From the IMG/VR virus record IMGVR_UViG_3300020021_000011, positions 1 to 59,354 of that record: 59,354 nt of DNA; one strand, 5' to 3'. Shown here one piece after another: positions 8,712 through 16,814 of the stretch. The position numbers were made by a program, and so were the translations under genes. The stretch is from a virus. The notes below the pieces were generated by a model. The model saw only the letters and a program-made list of their open reading frames with translations, had not been told where the DNA came from and ran no database searches. The stretch's first letter is position 1. Every line of letters starts with the position of its first letter.

Positions 8712-8869
8712 ACTGGAGAGACCCTAATGCCTTGTATAAATGGCGTAATGAACTAGATGAAGATCATGCGTATTGCTGGGATGTACCAACTGGTGATATA
8801 GATGCTTTATTAAAGAATTATATAGAATTAATGTTAGAATGTCAGAAAAGAGGAATAATATATGGTTAA
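8702..8869 (+). CDS. Hypothetical protein, 55 aa
   Basis: ATG at 8702 is preceded by GAGGAG and overlaps the end of the previous gene. Acidic and Trp-rich N-terminal half (WRDPNALYKWRNELDED), then an amphipathic helix. No motif. Confidence 0.6.
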   Translation: MAVNWRDPNALYKWRNELDEDHAYCWDVPTGDIDALLKNYIELMLECQKRGIIYG

Positions 8870-9050
8870 GGATAAAAAAGAAGTTGACAATAAACCTAAA
8901 AAGAAGTATAATGTTAATCGTAGAGGATTCCATACCTCCAATATGACACAGGATATGAAGAAAGATCAGTTTGCTCCTAAGAGAGTAATCACACTAACTA
9001 CTAACGCTGAAGCACCATCTGGGGAGCAGGGGTTACCTGATTTACACTAA
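8862..9050 (+). CDS. Small basic hypothetical protein, 62 aa
   Basis: ATG at 8862 overlaps the previous gene by 8 bases. The N-terminal half is strongly basic (MVKDKKEVDNKPKKK), and the rest is polar and probably disordered. The stop shares a base with the next ATG at 9050. Confidence 0.6.
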   Translation: MVKDKKEVDNKPKKKYNVNRRGFHTSNMTQDMKKDQFAPKRVITLTTNAEAPSGEQGLPDLH

Positions 9051-9226
9051 TGAGATTGACACCTTACATAAACTTTAAATATAATACTCTACCTAATACT
9101 ACTTCTATTATATGTACAGAATGTAAGATGTTATTTAAAACAGATGTAACTAGAGAAGAAGTTTTAGCTGATGAAGCGTTATTTAATATTATAGTAACCT
9201 GTAAAGATCATGAGGTAGTCGAATAA
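9050..9226 (+). CDS. Small zinc-ribbon-like protein, 58 aa
   Basis: Starts on the last base of the previous stop (TAATG). Contains C-T-E-C near residues 22-25 and a later C-K-D-H, a possible three-Cys/one-His zinc site. Its stop in turn shares a base with the next start. Function unknown. Confidence 0.55.
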   Translation: MRLTPYINFKYNTLPNTTSIICTECKMLFKTDVTREEVLADEALFNIIVTCKDHEVVE

Positions 9227-9363
9227 TGCAGAAATACTTATTTATGTGGCGCGGGAATGCTAAAATATATCTATTCCCAGATTATAAATCAGCAGAATCT
9301 CATGCTAATTATATACGAACTGAGTTTAAAATACCAGTAACATTTACTTTACATAAGAAATAA
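9226..9363 (+). CDS. Small hypothetical protein, 45 aa
   Basis: Third member of a TAATG-coupled chain (9050, 9226, 9363). Aromatic-rich, probably a compact beta-alpha-beta fold. No family recognised. Confidence 0.55.
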   Translation: MQKYLFMWRGNAKIYLFPDYKSAESHANYIRTEFKIPVTFTLHKK

Positions 9364-9740
9364 TGACACAGATTAAGAAGCCTATATCAGTACAGAGTCG
9401 TAAGCAGAAGGGAAGAGGCCTCCAGAAGCATGTGGTAGCTAGAATACTTCATTACTTTCCTGAACTTAAAGCACAAGATGTTACCAGTCGTTCAATGGGA
9501 GCTGCTGGTGAAGATGTGTTATTAAGTCCTAAAGCCACAGATATGCTTCCTGTAGCCGTTGAGTGTAAGTTCAATAAAGCTATGTCAATATATAAATTCT
9601 ATGAACAGGCTATAACTAATGCTAATGGATTTGAGCCTATAGTAGTAATTAAACAAAATCATTCTAAGCCTCTTGTATTAGTAGACTTAGATGTGTTTCT
9701 AGCCTTAAGTAAACGAGCTTATAATAAGGAATTTAAATAA
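9363..9740 (+). CDS. PD-(D/E)XK nuclease, possible Holliday-junction resolvase
   Basis: 125 aa. After a basic N-terminus (QSRKQKGRGLQKHV) comes the nuclease core: S-R-S-M-G-A-A-G-E-D-V with the metal-binding E/D, then V-E-C-K (motif III), then a helix with F-Y-E-Q-A. This layout fits small phage endonucleases and resolvases. Adjacent recombination genes support branch resolution, but the substrate is not shown by sequence. Confidence 0.7.
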   Translation: MTQIKKPISVQSRKQKGRGLQKHVVARILHYFPELKAQDVTSRSMGAAGEDVLLSPKATDMLPVAVECKFNKAMSIYKFYEQAITNANGFEPIVVIKQNHSKPLVLVDLDVFLALSKRAYNKEFK

Positions 9741-10183
9741 TGAAACCAATGACTAGGTTTGCTATGAAATTTGATATTACTAATAATGGGTGTTGGAATT
9801 GGTTAGCTTGTATATTACCTAGTGGATATGGGCAATTTTATTTAAATGGTAAACATTATGCTGCTCATAGAGCTTCGTGGGAATTATATAATGGGGTAAT
9901 ACCTGATAAATTATTTGTATTGCATAAATGCGATAATAGGAGATGTGTTAATCCAGAGCATCTATTTCTAGGAACTACTACTGATAATATGAGAGATATG
10001 GTAAAGAAAGGTAGATGGAAATGTGGAATAAAAAGTGCTATAACTGAATCTAACGTTATAGATATAAAGAAATTACGAAATGAGGGACTCACATATAGAG
10101 CATTGGCTAAATTATTCAATTTTAAGAGTCATAAATCTATAATCAATATCATTAACAATAAAACATGGATTTTCAATGATTAA
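9740..10183 (+). CDS. HNH homing endonuclease
   Basis: 147 aa with the classic phage HNH layout: G-C-W-N-W-x10-YGQF, then A-A-H-R-A-S-W-E-L-Y-N-G, L-H-K-C-D-N-R-R-C-V-N-P-E-H-L-F-L-G-T. A C-terminal DNA-binding segment follows (residues about 95-147, AP2/HTH-like, L-T-Y-R-A-L-A-K-L-F-N-F). It is inserted between a nuclease and a phosphoesterase and overlaps both by one and eight bases, as is common for free-standing mobile HNH genes. Confidence 0.92.
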   Translation: MKPMTRFAMKFDITNNGCWNWLACILPSGYGQFYLNGKHYAAHRASWELYNGVIPDKLFVLHKCDNRRCVNPEHLFLGTTTDNMRDMVKKGRWKCGIKSAITESNVIDIKKLRNEGLTYRALAKLFNFKSHKSIINIINNKTWIFND

Positions 10184-10967
10184 AAAGATATTAGTTATTC
10201 CAGATGCACACGCCAGTGAGAAATATTCTAACAGAAGATTCACATGGTTAGGTAAATATATAGTCGATGAGAAACCTGATGTTATTGTTAATATAGGTGA
10301 TTTTGCCGACATGGAAAGTTTATGCTCATATGATAAGGGTAAGCGTAGTTTTGAGGGTAGGAGGTATAAGAAGGATATCAATGCTGTAATAGAGGCACAG
10401 GAGCTGTTATTTGCACCTATTAATGAATATAATAAGCAACAGAGAGTTAATAAGAAAGCTCAGTATAAACCTAGACTAGTATTAACAAGTGGCAACCACG
10501 CCAACAGGATTACTAGAGCCACTGAATTACAGGCTGAATTAGAGGGTACTATATCTATTGATGATTTAAAGTATGAAGAGTTTGGGTGGGAGGTAATACC
10601 ATTTCTTACTCCTATTAATATAGAAGGAGTTAATTTCTGTCATTACTTTACTTCTGGTATAATGCAGAGACCTATTTCTGGAGAACATGCTGCATACTCA
10701 TTAGTAACTAAACAGTTAGCGTCTTGTGTTGCTGGACACTCACACCTGAGAGACTTTGCTGAGAGAACTAATGCGCAAGGTAAAAAGATTATTGGGCTAG
10801 TAGTAGGGTGTTATTTAGAAGAAGATCAGATAGAACATTATGCTGGTGAGGCTAATAAGATGTGGTGGCGCGGAATTGTGAATTTACATAATGTTAAAGA
10901 TGGTGAATTTGATCCTGAGTTTATCAATGTTAATAGATTAAAGGATAAATATAATGAAAAAGCTTAA
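10176..10967 (+). CDS. Calcineurin-like metallophosphoesterase
   Basis: 263 aa. Motifs in order: I-P-D10-A-H12; N-I-G-D42-F-A-D; S-G-N-H-A-N-R; C-H-Y; and V-A-G-H-S-H-L. These form the two-metal site of phosphoesterases such as SbcD, MRE11 and DNA-repair nucleases. It sits in the recombination cluster, so a nuclease or nucleotide phosphatase role is plausible. Confidence 0.9.
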   Translation: MIKKILVIPDAHASEKYSNRRFTWLGKYIVDEKPDVIVNIGDFADMESLCSYDKGKRSFEGRRYKKDINAVIEAQELLFAPINEYNKQQRVNKKAQYKPRLVLTSGNHANRITRATELQAELEGTISIDDLKYEEFGWEVIPFLTPINIEGVNFCHYFTSGIMQRPISGEHAAYSLVTKQLASCVAGHSHLRDFAERTNAQGKKIIGLVVGCYLEEDQIEHYAGEANKMWWRGIVNLHNVKDGEFDPEFINVNRLKDKYNEKA

Positions 10968-11169
10968 AGAACAAGTAGAGACATTCTTACAAGGGTTGCC
11001 TATTAAAGACCATATTAAAGAGTTTCATATATTGCATAATAGCTATATTAAACCAGCTAAGATGGGGGAGCTGGGCTTAGGTAAGTATGATATTAAGCTT
11101 CATACTCACTATATAGATGAAGCAGGTATAAATGTATATGTAGTTATAGGCATTATAGTAAAGGATTAA
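10954..11169 (+). CDS. Hypothetical protein, 71 aa
   Basis: ATG at 10954 overlaps the phosphoesterase end by 14 bases. Basic N-terminus, then alternating hydrophobic strands ending in I-N-V-Y-V-V-I-G-I-I-V. No motif recognised. Confidence 0.65.
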   Translation: MKKLKEQVETFLQGLPIKDHIKEFHILHNSYIKPAKMGELGLGKYDIKLHTHYIDEAGINVYVVIGIIVKD

Positions 11170-11171
11170 GA

Positions 11172-11486
11172 ATGAGAAAAGATAACTTAATTATTAAAGG
11201 TAGTGGATTAGTATATTGTGGATGGTGTTACAGAGAATCTCATAACTGTATATGTATTCATGGGGAACCTGTACAGGATGAAATACAGAAACCTATTCAT
11301 TATAATCAAGGCGAGATAGAATGTATTGATGCTATTAAAGCCAGCATGACTCCAGAGGAATTTAAAGGATACCTTAAAGGTAACGTGGAGAAGTATATCT
11401 GGCGATATTCGTATAAAGGTAAGCCTAAAGAAGATCTACAGAAAGCTGAATTTTATCTTAGACGTCTTATAAAGGATTTAAACTAA
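11172..11486 (+). CDS. DUF3310 (T7 gp1.7-type) protein
   Basis: 104 aa. The C-terminal 65 residues match the DUF3310 signature: P-I-H-Y-x5-I-E-C-I-D-A-I, then G-Y-L-K-G-N-V-E-K-Y-I-W-R, K-G-x4-D-L-x-K-A-E-F-Y-L. T7 gp1.7, which carries this domain, is a dGMP/dTMP kinase, so a dNTP-supply role alongside NrdAB is reasonable. The N-terminal part has a Cys cluster (C-G-W-C ... C-I-C) that may bind metal. Confidence 0.85.
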   Translation: MRKDNLIIKGSGLVYCGWCYRESHNCICIHGEPVQDEIQKPIHYNQGEIECIDAIKASMTPEEFKGYLKGNVEKYIWRYSYKGKPKEDLQKAEFYLRRLIKDLN

Positions 11487-11980
11487 TGGCTGCTAAGACG
11501 TGTGCTAGATGTAAAGAAACTAAAGATGAGTTAGATTATTTTAAGGTATGTGGCGGCAAGAGTCTGAGAACTATATGTAAAGAATGTAGTAAATTTCATA
11601 GAAGGACATACACCACAAAGAATAGAGCTAGATTAACTGCCCAAGTAAAAGAAAAGAATAACAGATTTAAGAGAGAAGGAGTAGAATTATTAGGTAATAA
11701 ATGTCAAAGATGCAATATATTATTCCATATGTCAGCCATGGATTTTCATCATGTCGGGGCTAAGGATGGAAGACAAATTGCAGCTAAAGGATGGTCTAAC
11801 TTTCTTAAAGAGATAGATAAGTGTGTATTAATATGTTCTAATTGTCACAAATATATACATAATGAAGATAAAACATTCACTAACGATATAAAAGCTAAAC
11901 TATTACTTAATGAAATAACATTAGATGAAGCTAAACTATTAACTTTAACACATATGAAAGATACTTATGTCAACCCTTAA
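11486..11980 (+). CDS. HNH endonuclease with N-terminal zinc ribbon
   Basis: 164 aa. N-terminal C-A-R-C-K-E-T-K ... C-K-E-C resembles the treble-clef ribbons of phage HNH proteins. The catalytic part has C-Q-R-C, M-D-F-H-H-V-G and C-V-L-I-C-S-N-C-H-K-Y-I-H. Probably a free-standing homing endonuclease. Start coupled to the DUF3310 stop by TAATG. Confidence 0.87.
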   Translation: MAAKTCARCKETKDELDYFKVCGGKSLRTICKECSKFHRRTYTTKNRARLTAQVKEKNNRFKREGVELLGNKCQRCNILFHMSAMDFHHVGAKDGRQIAAKGWSNFLKEIDKCVLICSNCHKYIHNEDKTFTNDIKAKLLLNEITLDEAKLLTLTHMKDTYVNP

Positions 11981-12410
11981 ACACAAACACGTTCTATTAA
12001 ACTTAAAAGTTGAAAATCCCCCCAGAGATCATGAAGAAGTAGAAGCATTTCTATCATTTCTTATTAAACGTGTTAATATGAAGATAGCTAAAGCTCCAAG
12101 TATATTAAAGAATCCAACCGGATATTACTGCAACACATTAGGTAATTCTGGGGCTACTGGTACAGGTATCTTAGAGACTTCACACACAGCTTTACATACT
12201 TGGGATGAACAGAATCCATGCAAGTTTGACTTCGATTTATATAGTTGTAGTGAGTTTGAAGTAGAAAAGGTGTTGACTTTATGCCAGTGTTTTGATATAA
12301 TAGAGGGAACTTATATTATTATTGATCGTGATGGAGCAGTCGTACCTGTTGAGATTGGTAAGGTGGGTAAGGATGGAGTTATCTTAAGTAAACAAACTTT
12401 AGGAGAATAA
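11967..12410 (+). CDS. SpeD-like pyruvoyl-dependent decarboxylase (AdoMet decarboxylase family)
   Basis: 147 aa. The AdoMetDC signature is visible: G-A-T-G-T-G-I-L-E70-T71-S72-H73-T-A-L-H77-T-W, then D-L-Y-S-C94. S72 aligns with the Ser that self-cleaves to the pyruvoyl cofactor, H77 and C94 with the processing and catalytic His and Cys. The usual Glu just before the Ser is Thr here, and the His-to-Cys spacing is two residues longer. Canonical SpeD makes the aminopropyl donor for spermidine, but no spermidine synthase is present. Some SpeD homologues are known to have become ornithine or arginine decarboxylases, so the substrate is open. Confidence 0.85.
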   Translation: MSTLKHKHVLLNLKVENPPRDHEEVEAFLSFLIKRVNMKIAKAPSILKNPTGYYCNTLGNSGATGTGILETSHTALHTWDEQNPCKFDFDLYSCSEFEVEKVLTLCQCFDIIEGTYIIIDRDGAVVPVEIGKVGKDGVILSKQTLGE

Positions 12411-12412
12411 TA

Positions 12413-12553
12413 ATGGATAAATATACTTCATTAACTCAAGAAGAACTTAGTAAAGAACTACTTGCTCTTATAGCTAATTTAACTGAAAGAGTATATAATT
12501 TAGAATCTAACGTTAGAGATATAGAATCTAATATAGCTGGGGAGTCACTTTAA
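12413..12553 (+). CDS. Small coiled-coil protein, 46 aa
   Basis: ATG at 12413 follows GGAGAATAATA. Heptad-like Leu/Ile pattern (LSKELLALIANLTERVYNLESNVRDIES) predicts a coiled coil. Last gene of the first plus-strand block; it overlaps the convergent o-spanin gene by 9 bases. Confidence 0.6.
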   Translation: MDKYTSLTQEELSKELLALIANLTERVYNLESNVRDIESNIAGESL

Positions 12554-12760
12554 CGAAATACAGACTCTTTGATAATCTTTATCTACCCACCTAATAGGGC
12601 TATCTGCTGGAAGTTTAGTAATTTCCTGTCCTATTAGGTGTCTTTCATCTACATTAAATTGATGACATCTCACTATAGTAGCAGAATCACAAGCACTCAA
12701 TAGTAATATACTATTTAGAATCCCAATAAGACTCTTCTTCTTTATTAGTAAGCGGAGCAT
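12545..12760 (-). CDS. Outer spanin candidate (small lipoprotein)
   Basis: 71 aa. A basic N-terminus (KKK) and hydrophobic stretch lead to an L21-S-A-C24 lipobox, so the mature lipoprotein is about 48 aa. It starts inside the preceding minus-strand membrane-anchored gene in another frame, the classic nested Rz/Rz1 arrangement, and lies at the end of the lysis cassette. The +2 residue is Asp, which in enterobacteria is an inner-membrane retention signal, unusual for an outer spanin. The length is typical of Rz1-type proteins. Confidence 0.7.
   Translation of the reverse strand: MLRLLIKKKSLIGILNSILLLSACDSATIVRCHQFNVDERHLIGQEITKLPADSPIRWVDKDYQRVCISLK
12588..12640. other. Long inverted repeat at the convergence of the two gene blocks
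   Basis: CACCTAATAGG (12588-12598) and CCTATTAGGTG (12630-12640) form a perfect 11-bp stem; the 31-nt loop can fold further through GGAA/TTCC. It lies inside the o-spanin gene, 35 bases past the last plus-strand stop, where a terminator for the plus-strand block would be expected. No T-run follows, so intrinsic termination is uncertain. Confidence 0.4.
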
Positions 12761-12875
12761 TTGCTATTTCCTGTGTTTTCTTATTAACTGCGTACTGTTT
12801 TTCAAGAGCAACCGCCCACTGGACTAAACCAATAGAGCGGAGGATCAAGGTCAATATTGACAAATATATAGGCAT
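12711..12875 (-). CDS. Inner spanin candidate (Rz-like)
   Basis: 54 aa. One N-terminal membrane segment (MPIYLSILTLILRSIGLVQWAVAL) is followed by a charged helical region, the layout of inner-membrane spanins, though short. It overlaps the o-spanin gene by 50 bases in a different frame. Its ATG overlaps the preceding stop (TAATG). The call depends mainly on this nested arrangement beside the endolysin. Confidence 0.6.
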   Translation of the reverse strand: MPIYLSILTLILRSIGLVQWAVALEKQYAVNKKTQEIANAPLTNKEEESYWDSK

Positions 12876-13231
12876 TAAACTATGGCACCACTAGTAGGAG
12901 ATATAAGTTTGCCCGCAGCTACTAAATCAGCCTGAGCCTGTGCAAGTACAATAGCTTCAGCACCTTTAGCAATAGTAATACCAGCAGCCTCACCCTGAGA
13001 AACTATAGTAGCCCCAATGGTAGCCCATGAAGTACCAGTTGCAGCACCAGATAGAGCAGCAAGAGCAATGCTATACAGAGCAGTTAAGCCATTATGTTCA
13101 ATATATCCTAGAGCAGAAGCCCCGATAGCTCTTACTTCTACTTCAGTTTCATGTACTATAGGAGCAGACTGAAACTTATTATAGAAAGCAGTGAAGTCGT
13201 CTTTTAGTTCTTGTACAAATTTATTAGTCAT
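12875..13231 (-). CDS. Lysis-cassette protein, holin candidate
   Basis: 118 aa. Polar helical N-terminus, then two Ala/Gly-rich hydrophobic stretches (residues about 52-75 and 80-105) that could be weak membrane helices. It lies between the endolysin and the spanins and is coupled to the inner spanin by TAATG. A second holin candidate is encoded at 20743-20976, so this could be a pinholin, an antiholin or a virion protein. No family recognised. Confidence 0.45.
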   Translation of the reverse strand: MTNKFVQELKDDFTAFYNKFQSAPIVHETEVEVRAIGASALGYIEHNGLTALYSIALAALSGAATGTSWATIGATIVSQGEAAGITIAKGAEAIVLAQAQADLVAAGKLISPTSGAIV

Positions 13232-13253
13232 TGTTGTATACCTGTTTATTTAA

Positions 13254-13772
13254 TTAAGCTAATTCTTTTAATCTTCTTAACCAGCCAACTAAGAATTGCT
13301 CTTGAGAAGGATGACTGGTAGCTTGATTTACGTAGAAGCTTTTTCTTTGTAATAATATAGCGTTACGTAAGTCTTTAGTACCTACCATATGCATAGCATC
13401 TAAAGTATTTTCACCTATAGTACCATCTACAGCAATAGATTGCCCTAAAGTGTTAATAGCTTCTTGTACTATCTTACCAGCAGTGATAGGATTATGTTGT
13501 ACAAATGTATCAAATACTACATCTTGTATATCAGTAGGCATCTTATCAATATGATATTTATTCCAATATAACTTAGTATAAATATCTATAGCAGTCTGTT
13601 TAGGTAGATTCTTTATATCATTAACCGTAGCTAATGGATTTACAGACCTATAAGTATTAAGAGTAATACCCATATTAGTAGCACCACCAGCATCATTAGG
13701 ATTATTAACGTACCCACCTTCAAATGTGTCTATTACTCTGGCTATAGTAGCATCTTTACCTATCGTCTGCAT
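13254..13772 (-). CDS. Endolysin, GH108 lysozyme family
   Basis: 172 aa from the ATG at 13770-13772, which has an AAGGA site five bases upstream; a longer frame to 13889 would overlap the neighbouring gene. The catalytic region reads F-E18-G-G-Y-V-N-N-P-N-D-A-G-G-A-T-N-M-G-I-T, the GH108 signature with E18 as the catalytic acid. A C-terminal helical part with V-D-G-T-I-G-E-N-T resembles the family's peptidoglycan-binding domain. It degrades cell-wall peptidoglycan at lysis. No signal peptide is visible, so a holin is needed for export. Confidence 0.92.
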   Translation of the reverse strand: MQTIGKDATIARVIDTFEGGYVNNPNDAGGATNMGITLNTYRSVNPLATVNDIKNLPKQTAIDIYTKLYWNKYHIDKMPTDIQDVVFDTFVQHNPITAGKIVQEAINTLGQSIAVDGTIGENTLDAMHMVGTKDLRNAILLQRKSFYVNQATSHPSQEQFLVGWLRRLKELA

Positions 13773-13806
13773 AAGATTCCTTGTAATTAGTTGATATAAT
13801 GAGCTA

Positions 13807-16800
13807 TTATTTAGAAGTATTTGTTCCTCGTTTACCAGTGACGTTGGCAACATCAGAGTGTATATTAGAATTAGATGATGAAGCCTCATCCTTTTCTCCT
13901 TTCAAACTAGCAGCATAACGAGCTGATACAGATGCAAATAAGTCAGATACTGTACCATAGTTTTTATTCTGTAACGCTTGTACTACTTTCTGTGTGAATT
14001 CTTTATCTGTAAACATCTTACTTGCAAATTCATTATAACCTTTTGTGGTTAAATAGTCAACAAGTTTTTTACCAGAGCTTATTTCAATTAACCTAGCCCC
14101 CTGATTACCAGCTATACCACCAGCAGCAGAGCTTATTACTTTACCAGCTTTTTCACCTTTACTGAGAGTAGTGGGTACTTCTTGATTATATTGCAGCTTC
14201 TTGAGACTAGTAAGGGCATTACTTAAATCATCACCACCATCTGGGAACAATATATTAAGAGATTTATTAGCGTCTGTGCCTTTAGTAGAAGCTTCTTCAA
14301 TCCATTTAGAGGTAAACATCTTAGAGGCATTAGGCCCAGCTCCCTGATTTACAGCACTTGATACAGAGGTTAAATGATTAGCAACCATACCACGTACAGA
14401 ATCCACATCTACCCCATTCTTCTTAGCAAAGTCAAGGAAAGCAGATAACTTCTCTGGATTATCTATCAAATTCTGAACAGCTTCATTAGAGTTAGTCTTA
14501 TACTTTTTAAAGAAGTCATATATAGGAGCCGATTTAGTAGACTCTAATTTACTCTCTTTAATATCTATAAGTTTATCTATATCTTGCTGACTCTTAATAG
14601 CCTGAGAGACTTGTTTACGCACCATATTAGCATCTGGAGTAGCTAACTCTGAGATAGCTTTAAGATGGCCTTCTGGTGTAGTGAGTAATTTGTTAGCAAC
14701 ATCAGCGTTAAATTTACCACTAGAGTCAGTTGATTTAGACAATATATCTGATACAATGTGGTTACCAAATGATGTTGATATTGCTGGGTCTTTAGTAGCA
14801 GTTAACATTTCTTTCACATTCCTCGCCCCCTGGATACCTACAGTGGGAGTATATGTCTCTACAAACTTAGTAGCTGGAACTGTTTTAAGGTCTTGTTGAT
14901 CTTTTATGTAATCCCCATAAGATGTAGAAGAATAGCTCTTTGTATCTTTCAATACCTTATTAACATCAGCATCAAGAGTCGACTCCGGTAGACTAGACTT
15001 AGTAGTTACAGATGATGCCTGTTTCTGTATCTGGGGTAAGATATTAGTCTTATAATACTCCATACCTTCATTCAGTTTAGCTTGAGTCTCAGGAGGTAGA
15101 TTACTTACGGTGTCAGAGCGTATCTTAGTTATTTCATTCCTTATACTATCAAACTGTGCTCGTTCATCAGCAGTAGCTTCCATGTAACGTGGATCATGCC
15201 CGCTGGGAATAGTACTAGCTACATGATCTAAATCTGATAATGTATTAATAGGTACATCTAATTTAGCAGCATAAGCAGTAACAGCATTAGGAGCATTAGT
15301 TTGCCCACTTGTCCTGCCCACCATACTTAATGTGGTTGGGGATTCTGTTTCTATACTAATTGGTATCTTCTCAGCAGCAGAAGTTGAGTTAGCAAAGGCT
15401 TTATTCTTGAGTGTAATAAGGGATTCATATAGATTCTGATATCTATCACCTAAAGCAGCTGATGCTTGTTCTGTAGTCTGCCCAGCTCTAGGGGGCTGTA
15501 TACCATATACAGATGCGATAATATGTTGTGCTCTTGTATCACCATTCTTAGCAGCAGTTAAGTTAGCTAATACTGTATTAAGGCTCTCTACTTGAGAATC
15601 GTAGGCATTTTTAAGAGTACTAGTGGTAATCTTACCCTCATTAGCCTTAGCTTCATCAGTTAGAGCTGCTACAGAGCTATGTAACTTCTGTTCAGCCTCA
15701 GTATCCATGTTTATTACATTACCCTTAACCTCATTCTGTGTTTTAGATAACGTATTAAGTATATTCTGGTTAATTTCAGGATTCTCATTACTACCAACAG
15801 TAGCCATAGATGTAGGTATACCAGTTGATTTATCAAGCGCTTTACTAGCTTCTAATTCTGTATTCAACTTAGCTAATTGCTCAGGACTACCCCCACCAGC
15901 AAAACCTTTTACAATAGATTGACCTCTACGTGTTTCTGTGCTTAATAAAGCAGCAGTATCAGCAGTCTTACCCATTGCTCCTACGACTCCACCACCTAAA
16001 GCACCAGCTACAGGGCTTAATGCACCTACTTCAGCAGCATTAACAGCTCTATTAGGTATATCAGAGTTAATATCTGTACCACTATTATCTGTAATAGCAG
16101 CTGTAGCAGCCATTTGAGGAGCTTGTTTAAGCCCCGTACCCCATCCAGCTTTAATTAAGTCCATTCCACCTTTAGTAGCTATAGTAGCAGCATCACCAGC
16201 CATAGCAGCTTCACCGCCTATAGGTATAGCATAAGGTAACATACCAGTTATAGTCTGTGCTCCCTGAGCTAACCCTGGATTAGGAGCATTCTCAACACGC
16301 TGTTTCCCCATCTGAGCAGCAGAATTAAGTTCATTATAATACTCTTCAGCTTGTGGATTAGTCTTTTCAGTCTGAATGGGGGGTACAAATCCAACTCCAG
16401 AGCTTCCTTGAGTACCAGAAGTCACTGTATTATACGCAGATACTCCTAATTTACCTATGCCAGTAGTAATGTCTTCTAATCCTGATCCGATACCAGTACC
16501 CATAGATTCAATATCACCACTAAGAGTAGCATTACCCATAGTAGCAAGCTGTTTCTTACCTAGCTCATCTAATAAACCATGCTGATCAAGTCTAGCCATC
16601 TGGTCTCTAACATCAGAAGAAGTACCATCTACCTGTACAGAATGCTGTATAAAAGCTTTCTTATAATCGGTACTATCAACATTACTAGGTTTAGTTGGTT
16701 CAACTACTTTATCATAGTAACGAGAACGTACAGCTTCTTGATCACCTAAAGACAGAGTTTTAAATATATCTGAACCAGCTATATCAGGCCATTGTTGAGG

Positions 16801-16812
16801 AGTATCCACCAT
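13807..16812 (-). CDS. Large internal virion protein (ejection protein candidate), 1001 aa
   Basis: The largest product in the window. Long Ala/Ser/Thr-rich helical protein, with a Gly/Ala-rich stretch around residues 200-290 that could insert into membranes and coiled-coil-like segments elsewhere. Its size and position at the end of the virion operon, just before lysis, match the internal core proteins of T7-like phages (gp15/gp16), which are ejected to form a channel. No transglycosylase motif was seen. The start is two bases before the upstream gene stop. Confidence 0.6.
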   Translation of the reverse strand: MVDTPQQWPDIAGSDIFKTLSLGDQEAVRSRYYDKVVEPTKPSNVDSTDYKKAFIQHSVQVDGTSSDVRDQMARLDQHGLLDELGKKQLATMGNATLSGDIESMGTGIGSGLEDITTGIGKLGVSAYNTVTSGTQGSSGVGFVPPIQTEKTNPQAEEYYNELNSAAQMGKQRVENAPNPGLAQGAQTITGMLPYAIPIGGEAAMAGDAATIATKGGMDLIKAGWGTGLKQAPQMAATAAITDNSGTDINSDIPNRAVNAAEVGALSPVAGALGGGVVGAMGKTADTAALLSTETRRGQSIVKGFAGGGSPEQLAKLNTELEASKALDKSTGIPTSMATVGSNENPEINQNILNTLSKTQNEVKGNVINMDTEAEQKLHSSVAALTDEAKANEGKITTSTLKNAYDSQVESLNTVLANLTAAKNGDTRAQHIIASVYGIQPPRAGQTTEQASAALGDRYQNLYESLITLKNKAFANSTSAAEKIPISIETESPTTLSMVGRTSGQTNAPNAVTAYAAKLDVPINTLSDLDHVASTIPSGHDPRYMEATADERAQFDSIRNEITKIRSDTVSNLPPETQAKLNEGMEYYKTNILPQIQKQASSVTTKSSLPESTLDADVNKVLKDTKSYSSTSYGDYIKDQQDLKTVPATKFVETYTPTVGIQGARNVKEMLTATKDPAISTSFGNHIVSDILSKSTDSSGKFNADVANKLLTTPEGHLKAISELATPDANMVRKQVSQAIKSQQDIDKLIDIKESKLESTKSAPIYDFFKKYKTNSNEAVQNLIDNPEKLSAFLDFAKKNGVDVDSVRGMVANHLTSVSSAVNQGAGPNASKMFTSKWIEEASTKGTDANKSLNILFPDGGDDLSNALTSLKKLQYNQEVPTTLSKGEKAGKVISSAAGGIAGNQGARLIEISSGKKLVDYLTTKGYNEFASKMFTDKEFTQKVVQALQNKNYGTVSDLFASVSARYAASLKGEKDEASSSNSNIHSDVANVTGKRGTNTSK

Positions 16813-16814
16813 TA

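Noticed and set aside
12588-12640. Intrinsic bidirectional terminator
   Set aside because: The 11-bp stem is good but neither side has a T-run; reported as an inverted repeat only.
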